From Limosilactobacillus fermentum (GTDB taxonomy: Bacteria > Bacillota > Bacilli > Lactobacillales > Lactobacillaceae), in contig NZ_CP040910.1 in assembly GCF_013394085.1 (NCBI RefSeq), positions 648,387 to 712,386 of the forward strand: a DNA stretch of 64,000 nt. Direction: 5' to 3'. Under the pieces are notes generated by a model. That model was not told where the DNA came from. It made no database searches and saw only the letters and a list, made by a program, of their open reading frames with translations. The position numbers were made by a program, and so were the translations under genes. Position 1 is the first letter of the stretch. Every line of letters starts with the position of its first letter. Positions 59,789 through 64,000 of the stretch are shown here, piece after piece.

Positions 59789-59845
59789 CCGTTAAACGCG
59801 AACAGATCGGCGCCGCAGGGTTAATTACCGTGGGCCGTTTAACGC

Positions 59846-60061
59846 TTAAAATTCAGTTAACTGGAAGTCCGCGTTGTTTTCTTGTTCGTAGGCCAGTGCC
59901 TTTTCATCCAACAGTTCGATAAATTCAACGTTGTAGTTGGTGTTTTCTTCTACTAACACGCGGGCAGCGGCTTCGGAATCGGCTTCCAGGTATAGGGATT
60001 GGGTGTTTTCCCGACGCGGGGTCGTGTTTTTGCTTGGTTGGTAATAAACTTTGAAAGTCAT
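59846..60061 (-). CDS. rpoY: RNA polymerase epsilon subunit RpoY
   Basis: A 71-residue protein matching the Firmicute RNA polymerase epsilon subunit (DUF1447): [27 protein letters not shown], then [28 protein letters not shown]. It binds near the beta-prime jaw of RNA polymerase and may protect against phage proteins. AGGAG precedes the ATG. An extended -10 (TGC TATCAT) is readable on the minus strand at about 60102-60110. Confidence 0.93.
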   Translation of the reverse strand: MTFKVYYQPSKNTTPRRENTQSLYLEADSEAAARVLVEENTNYNVEFIELLDEKALAYEQENNADFQLTEF

Positions 60062-60101
60062 GTCATGCTCCTATTCATTTGTTCGTAAATTTTACCTAAC
60101 T

Positions 60102-60110
60102 ATGATAGCA
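60102..60110 (-). promoter_or_regulatory. Extended -10 promoter of rpoY
   Basis: Minus-strand TGC followed by TATCAT, about 45 bases upstream of the rpoY start. Confidence 0.5.
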
Positions 60111-60187
60111 CACTTGCCCGGGACTGTCCTTAAATTTCCAACTGTGCTATCCTAAGCTAAGAAAAGGTTTAGAAAGTGGGGAGTGCG

Positions 60188-60634
60188 ATGACCCTAATTT
60201 GGAGTATCCTGATTGCCTTCGTAGTGGTGGTCGTAATTTATCAACTGGTGCACCGGACTTTGGTCAAGCGCGCCACGATCATCATGCAAAACCAAGCCCA
60301 AGCGGCCACCGATCAGGCCGTACAAGCCGCCCTAAAGGCCCACCTCCGCCCGGCCAATTTACCAACCGACTCGGTGATGGTGGCCGACGTTTGGGGAAAG
60401 GGCGTCATGGCCTTTGAGTACGTGGTCGACATGCCACAGCTAAACGTCGAAGAACAAGAGTGGCTGACCAAAGAAAATTTAACCACGGCCCTTGATCAGG
60501 TGGGGGCCCCAACCCCCTTGGTGATTACAGACTGGTGGGAGTATGAACACCAACTGCACGTTGACGTAGCCAACTTAATGAATGAAGCAACCAAGGAATA
60601 CGTGGCCGACCTAGAAAAATTAGATAAGGCTTAG
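60188..60634 (+). CDS. Membrane-anchored protein of unknown function
   Basis: A 148-residue protein with one N-terminal hydrophobic helix (about residues 3-24, LIWSILIAFVVVVVIYQLV). A Gln/Ala-rich helix and a mixed alpha/beta C-terminal region (VMVADVWGKGVMAFEYVVDMPQLN) follow. I do not recognise a named domain. The ATG at 60188 follows GGGGAG; a GTG at 60176 would add four residues. It is divergent from rpoY and followed by a strong terminator. Confidence 0.75.
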   Translation: MTLIWSILIAFVVVVVIYQLVHRTLVKRATIIMQNQAQAATDQAVQAALKAHLRPANLPTDSVMVADVWGKGVMAFEYVVDMPQLNVEEQEWLTKENLTTALDQVGAPTPLVITDWWEYEHQLHVDVANLMNEATKEYVADLEKLDKA

Positions 60635-60668
60635 CTGGCGGTAGGTTTTTACGGTAGCTTGGTCAAAT

Positions 60669-60715
60669 TAAAAAGCCCGTCCCGTGAAGCGAAATCGCGA
60701 GGGCGGGCTTTTTGA
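60669..60715. terminator. Bidirectional terminator between the anchored protein and def
   Basis: AAAAAGCCCG pairs with CGGGCTTTTT; the loop has further GC pairing. It serves the rightward gene and the convergent def gene. Confidence 0.85.
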
Positions 60716-60744
60716 TTTAAGGTCATAACGAATTACGCCCAATT

Positions 60745-61314
60745 TTAACCGAAGAAGACGGTTCCTTCGGGGGCCTCAAACGGGTTGTCCTTGTTAATGT
60801 GATCGTAGAACAGCACCCCGTGGAGGTGGTCAATTTCGTGTTGGCAAACGATGGCGGGGTAGTGCTTTAAGCGGACCTTGTGCGTTTCACCCTGGACGTC
60901 TTGGTACTTGAGGGTGATCCGGTCGTGACGTGGCACGTAGCCGGCGATGTCGCGATCAACGGAGAGGCAACCTTCGCCTTCCGTTAGCGCCCCCATTTGT
61001 ACGGATTCGGAAATGATGACCGGGTTGATGATCACATCCTTAAAAATCGGGGTGTCGTCTTCTTCGTCGTCGGATGGCACCAAGACGGCGGCCATTTGCT
61101 TGCTGATGTTGACCTGGGGAGCGGCAAGGCCAACCCCGGCCCGCAACCCGTACTTTTCGGCCAGTTCTTCATCTTGGCTGATTTCCAAGTATTCCATTAG
61201 GTCCTTAGCCAATTGTTGTTCTTCTTCGGTCAGTGGGAAGGACACCTTGGCGGCGTAATCGCGCAGGACCGTTCCCTCCTGGTCGTCTCTGACAATGTCT
61301 TTCATTAAAATCAT
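60745..61314 (-). CDS. def: Peptide deformylase
   Basis: A 189-residue metalloenzyme that removes the formyl group from nascent proteins. The three motifs are complete: GVGLAAPQ near 61-68, EGCLS near 113-117 with the metal Cys, and HEIDH near 157-161 with the two metal His. Its insertion region ([11 protein letters not shown]) marks the Gram-positive type 2 class. GGGGGAT precedes the ATG. It is divergent from yktA. Confidence 0.96.
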   Translation of the reverse strand: MILMKDIVRDDQEGTVLRDYAAKVSFPLTEEEQQLAKDLMEYLEISQDEELAEKYGLRAGVGLAAPQVNISKQMAAVLVPSDDEEDDTPIFKDVIINPVIISESVQMGALTEGEGCLSVDRDIAGYVPRHDRITLKYQDVQGETHKVRLKHYPAIVCQHEIDHLHGVLFYDHINKDNPFEAPEGTVFFG

Positions 61315-61349
61315 TGGTGGATCCCCCTTGTCTCTAATTACTATTTTCT

Positions 61350-61358
61350 AGTTTAGCA
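61350..61358 (-). promoter_or_regulatory. Extended -10 promoter of def
   Basis: Minus-strand TGC followed by TAAACT, about 40 bases upstream of the def start. Confidence 0.45.
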
Positions 61359-61383
61359 CAATCAAAAGGGGGGACGACAATAA

Positions 61384-61411
61384 TTACCTCCGGGGCAAAT
61401 CATGTTAAAAT
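61384..61411 (+). promoter_or_regulatory. Promoter of yktA
   Basis: TTACCT (61384-61389), a 16-base spacer and TAAAAT (61406-61411), 30 bases before the ATG. Confidence 0.5.
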
Positions 61412-61441
61412 GAGAGCAAATTGATTAAAAGGGTGATGTAA

Positions 61442-61729
61442 ATGGCAATAAACGGTGGAAACTATTCCTACCCATTAGACCCAACGTGGACGGCGGAAGA
61501 ACTGATCGCCGTGACTAACTTCTACCGGGTCGTTGAGGACGCCTACGAGACAGGGGTGCGGCGGCAACGGGTCCTAGATTGCTACCAAGCGTTTAAAAAG
61601 GTGGTCCCTACCAAGGCCCAAGAAAAGCAACTTGGCCGCGATTTTTACCGGGTCTCGGGCTACCAGTGCTACGACGTGGTCAAGGCGGCCAAAGAAACGA
61701 CCAAGGGGCAACTTAAGATCGGGGGGTAA
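61442..61729 (+). CDS. UPF0223 family protein YktA
   Basis: A 95-residue helical protein matching UPF0223: YPLDPTWTAEELIAVTNFYRVVEDAYE, then the C-terminal GYQCYDVVKAAKE. Function unknown. The gene pairs with the inositol-monophosphatase-family gene 3 bases downstream, as in B. subtilis (yktA-yktC region). Confidence 0.88.
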   Translation: MAINGGNYSYPLDPTWTAEELIAVTNFYRVVEDAYETGVRRQRVLDCYQAFKKVVPTKAQEKQLGRDFYRVSGYQCYDVVKAAKETTKGQLKIGG

Positions 61730-61732
61730 AGG

Positions 61733-62497
61733 ATGTTAGAAAAAATTGATCAAGCCGTTTTGGACTTGTTAGATGAGGTGCGTCACCGGACCCTCAACCG
61801 AATGCAGGCCTCTTATGACATCGATCTAAAGTCCTCGTACAAGGATTTAGTGACCACGGTCGACAAGGAAAACGACCAGTACATTTCGACCAGGTTACAC
61901 GAAATCGACCCGGGAAGCCAGGTGGTTTCGGAAGAGGGGTTTGGCGATGAAGTGGCCACCCTGACTGGCCACGTCTGGATTGTGGACCCGATTGACGGGA
62001 CGATGAACTTTGTTATGCAACACGCCAATTTCTACATCATGATTGCCCTCTACGTTGATGGTAAGCCCACTTTGGGTTACATCATGGACGTAATTAACGG
62101 GACCGTCTACCACGGCGGTAAGAAGCGGGGCGTCTTTGAAAATAACCGGCGCCTGACGAGCCCGGCCAATAACGGCTTAAAGGATAGCTTGGTGGCCCTC
62201 AATTCAGCGATGATTTTAAACAACGCCCATAACCTGCGTGAGGTGGCCCACCAATCCCGGGGCCTACGGATGTACGGGGCGGCTGGAATGGAATTAGTTT
62301 ACGTCCTCACTGGCCAGTTGGGCGCCTACCTTTCCTACTTGCACCCCTGGGACTTGGCTGCGGGCCGGGTTTTGGCGGAGGCAATGGGATTAGTGGTCAA
62401 AGCGATTGACGCGCCTTCCATTGATGTGTTATCATCTAACCTTGTATTAATAGCGACAAAACAAGCGGCCGATGATGTCTTAGCCCTTGTCAACTAG
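61733..62497 (+). CDS. Inositol monophosphatase family protein
   Basis: A 254-residue Mg-dependent phosphatase. The metal motifs are EEGFG (near 63-67), WIVDPIDGTMNF (near 82-93) and HPWDLAAG near the C-terminus. Substrates in the family include inositol phosphates, PAP and sugar bisphosphates; which one applies is unknown. Its last ~30 codons contain a likely typA promoter. Confidence 0.9.
   Translation: MLEKIDQAVLDLLDEVRHRTLNRMQASYDIDLKSSYKDLVTTVDKENDQYISTRLHEIDPGSQVVSEEGFGDEVATLTGHVWIVDPIDGTMNFVMQHANFYIMIALYVDGKPTLGYIMDVINGTVYHGGKKRGVFENNRRLTSPANNGLKDSLVALNSAMILNNAHNLREVAHQSRGLRMYGAAGMELVYVLTGQLGAYLSYLHPWDLAAGRVLAEAMGLVVKAIDAPSIDVLSSNLVLIATKQAADDVLALVN
62406..62435 (+). promoter_or_regulatory. 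Probable typA promoter inside the phosphatase gene
   Basis: TTGACG (62406-62411), an 18-base spacer and TATCAT (62430-62435). A terminator (62503-62529) lies between it and typA, so it may make an attenuated leader. Confidence 0.4.
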
Positions 62498-62502
62498 CCG
62501 AT

Positions 62503-62529
62503 AACTGTGACCTCGGTCGCAGTTTTTTT
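62503..62529 (+). terminator. Terminator before typA
   Basis: AACTGTGACC, loop TC, GGTCGCAGTT (one T-G pair), then a T-run. It is 46 bases before the typA start. Confidence 0.85.
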
Positions 62530-62574
62530 AAGAGAAAAAAGCGGTAACGCTTGGAAACGAAAGGAAGATAAATC

Positions 62575-64000
62575 TTGAAAACACGTGACGATATTCGCAA
62601 CATTGCGATCATTGCCCACGTCGACCACGGTAAGACGACCCTGGTTAACGAAATGTTGAAGCAATCGGATACCCTGCCGGAACACTTTGAAATCCAGGAC
62701 CGGGCAATGGACACCAACGCCATTGAACGGGAACGGGGGATCACGATCCTCTCCAAGAACACGGCCGTTAAGTACAATGGCTACCAAATCAACATCCTTG
62801 ATACCCCAGGGCACGCCGACTTCGGTGGTGAAGTGGAACGTGTTATGAAGATGGTAGACGGTGTCTTGTTAGTTGTCGATGCCTTTGAAGGGACGATGCC
62901 GCAAACCCGCTTCGTTTTAAAGAAGGCCCTGGAACAACACCTGACGCCGATCGTGGTGATTAACAAGGTTGACCGTGAAGGCGCTCGCCCGGAAGAAGTG
63001 GTTGACGAAGTGCTCGACCTCTTCATCGAATTAGGGGCCGACGAAGACCAACTGGACTTCCCAGTAGTTTACGCCTCCGCTATGAACGGGACGACGTCAT
63101 TAGACGCTGACGTTGCCACCCAAGAACACACGATGAAGCCGTTATTTGACACGATCATCGACACGATTCCGGCACCAATCGACAACTCCGACGAACCACT
63201 CCAATTCCAAGTGGCGATCCTCGATTACAACGACTTCGTTGGTCGGATTGGGATCGGCCGCGTAGTTCGTGGTCAAATCAAGGTTGGGGACCAAGTTACG
63301 GTTATGAAACTGGACGGCTCCAAGCAAAACTTCCGCGTTACCAAGCTCTTCGGGTTCGTTGGGCTTAAGCGGGTGGAAATTCAAGAAGCTAAGTCCGGTG
63401 ACCTGATCGCCGTTTCCGGGATGGATGAAATCAACGTTGGTGAAACGGTGGTTAACCCAGAACACCCGGACGCCTTAACGCCGCTGCGGATCGACCCGCC
63501 GACGTTGCAAATGACCTTCCGGACCAACGACTCCCCGTTTGCTGGTCGCGAAGGTGAATTCGTGACTTCCCGGCAACTGGAAAGCCGCCTGAAGTCTGAA
63601 TTACACACCGACGTTTCCCTGCGGGTTGACGACACTGATGACCCGGGTGCTTGGACCGTTTCCGGGCGTGGGGAATTGCACTTATCAATCCTGATTGAAA
63701 CGATGCGTCGGGAAGGTTACGAACTGGCCGTTTCCCGTCCGCAAGTTATCTACCGCGAAGTCGACGGGGTTGAATGCGAACCGTTTGAAGAAGTTCAAAT
63801 CGACACGCCGGATGAATACACTGGTTCAATCATTGACTCCCTTTCCCAACGTAAGGGGCAAATGAAGAACATGGAACCATCCAACAACGGCCAAACCCGG
63901 TTGATTTTTGAAGTTCCATCCCGGGGCTTGATCGGTTACTCCAACGAATTCATGAGCCAAACCAAGGGTTACGGGATTATGAGCCACGTCTTCAAGGAAT
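62575..64000 (+). CDS. typA: Translational GTPase TypA/BipA, N-terminal part
   Basis: The frame starts at TTG 62575 after AAAGGAAG and is still open at the right edge, giving 475 residues of a protein usually about 610 long. G-domain motifs: HVDHGKTT (G1), RGITI (G2), DTPGHADF (G3) and NKVD (G4), in EF-G-like order. Domain II follows, and the EF-G-like C-terminal regions begin before the edge. TypA acts in 50S subunit assembly and stress adaptation, including cold. Confidence 0.96.
   Translation, partial: MKTRDDIRNIAIIAHVDHGKTTLVNEMLKQSDTLPEHFEIQDRAMDTNAIERERGITILSKNTAVKYNGYQINILDTPGHADFGGEVERVMKMVDGVLLVVDAFEGTMPQTRFVLKKALEQHLTPIVVINKVDREGARPEEVVDEVLDLFIELGADEDQLDFPVVYASAMNGTTSLDADVATQEHTMKPLFDTIIDTIPAPIDNSDEPLQFQVAILDYNDFVGRIGIGRVVRGQIKVGDQVTVMKLDGSKQNFRVTKLFGFVGLKRVEIQEAKSGDLIAVSGMDEINVGETVVNPEHPDALTPLRIDPPTLQMTFRTNDSPFAGREGEFVTSRQLESRLKSELHTDVSLRVDDTDDPGAWTVSGRGELHLSILIETMRREGYELAVSRPQVIYREVDGVECEPFEEVQIDTPDEYTGSIIDSLSQRKGQMKNMEPSNNGQTRLIFEVPSRGLIGYSNEFMSQTKGYGIMSHVFKE

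Larger units (their letters stand above)
59587..59845. other. Intergenic region with a structured repeat relative
   Basis: 259 bases between the lipid kinase start and the rpoY stop. It holds, in order, a hairpin-forming relative of the 120-bp repeat (about 59633-59715), the CTGTCTAACATTCG motif (59731-59744) and a terminator-like hairpin (59755-59788). A GTTAAACG/CGTTTAAC inverted pair lies at about 59792-59843. No gene is seen. Confidence 0.75.

Overview
The window looks like chromosome of a heterofermentative lactobacillus, most likely Limosilactobacillus fermentum. This rests on a Lactobacillaceae-type 16S gene, GC-rich third codon positions, and gene orders typical of Lactobacillales: spx-mecA-coiA-yjbH-relQ-nadK-rluD, the dcw cell-division cluster, and the rpoY/def/yktA/typA neighbourhood. 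The species name is inferred from remembered 16S and protein sequences, not from a search.

Layout. (1) 1-5800: tail of a probable competence pilin-like gene, a YtxK-like methyltransferase with an apparent CTG start, ackA, a metallophosphoesterase, yutD, a NagD-like HAD phosphatase, a TIGR01906 membrane protein and a convergent DedA gene. (2) 5800-13095: a complete rRNA operon (three tandem promoters, 16S-23S-5S) followed by 16 tRNA genes, a terminator, then a second three-tRNA unit with its own promoter. (3) 13099-16240: an ABM-domain gene, then an ISL3-family element interrupted by an IS30-family element, both with recognisable target duplications. (4) 16496-22340: the Spx/MecA/YjbH proteolysis and competence cluster with relQ, nadK and an RluD-type pseudouridine synthase. 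(5) 22396-27640: lactonase, rRNA methyltransferase, trmL, ftsK and a DUF4044 microprotein. (6) 27754-44763: the dcw cluster from DUF3397/mraZ to divIVA, then T-box-controlled ileS. (7) 44904-48207: cold-shock protein, NUDIX hydrolase, mtnN, DUF1831 and mnmA. (8) 48208-48623: a noncoding stretch with a 120-bp tandem repeat of strongly structured units. (9) 48624-56414: amidohydrolase, L-2-hydroxyisocaproate dehydrogenase, a histidine phosphatase, a TPR protein, recD2 and prs. A second, uninterrupted ISL3 copy has inserted into the 3' end of prs. (10) 57944-64000: an Spx-like paralogue without CXXC, a lipid kinase, rpoY, a small anchored protein, peptide deformylase, yktA, an inositol-phosphatase-family gene and the start of typA.

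Most of the window is core housekeeping: translation (rRNA, tRNAs, ileS, mnmA, trmL, def), envelope and division (dcw), and stress proteolysis. The less expected signals are four. First, a structured 120-bp repeat is present as a tandem pair, with a diverged inverted relative 11 kb away that sits next to a short motif found three times. Second, a nested IS pair can be compared with its own empty site in the same window. Third, an IS has rewritten the C-terminus of PRPP synthase. Fourth, several local control elements are readable: MraZ operator repeats, a T-box with a promoter inside divIVA, and a coiA ribosome-binding site buried in a terminator stem.
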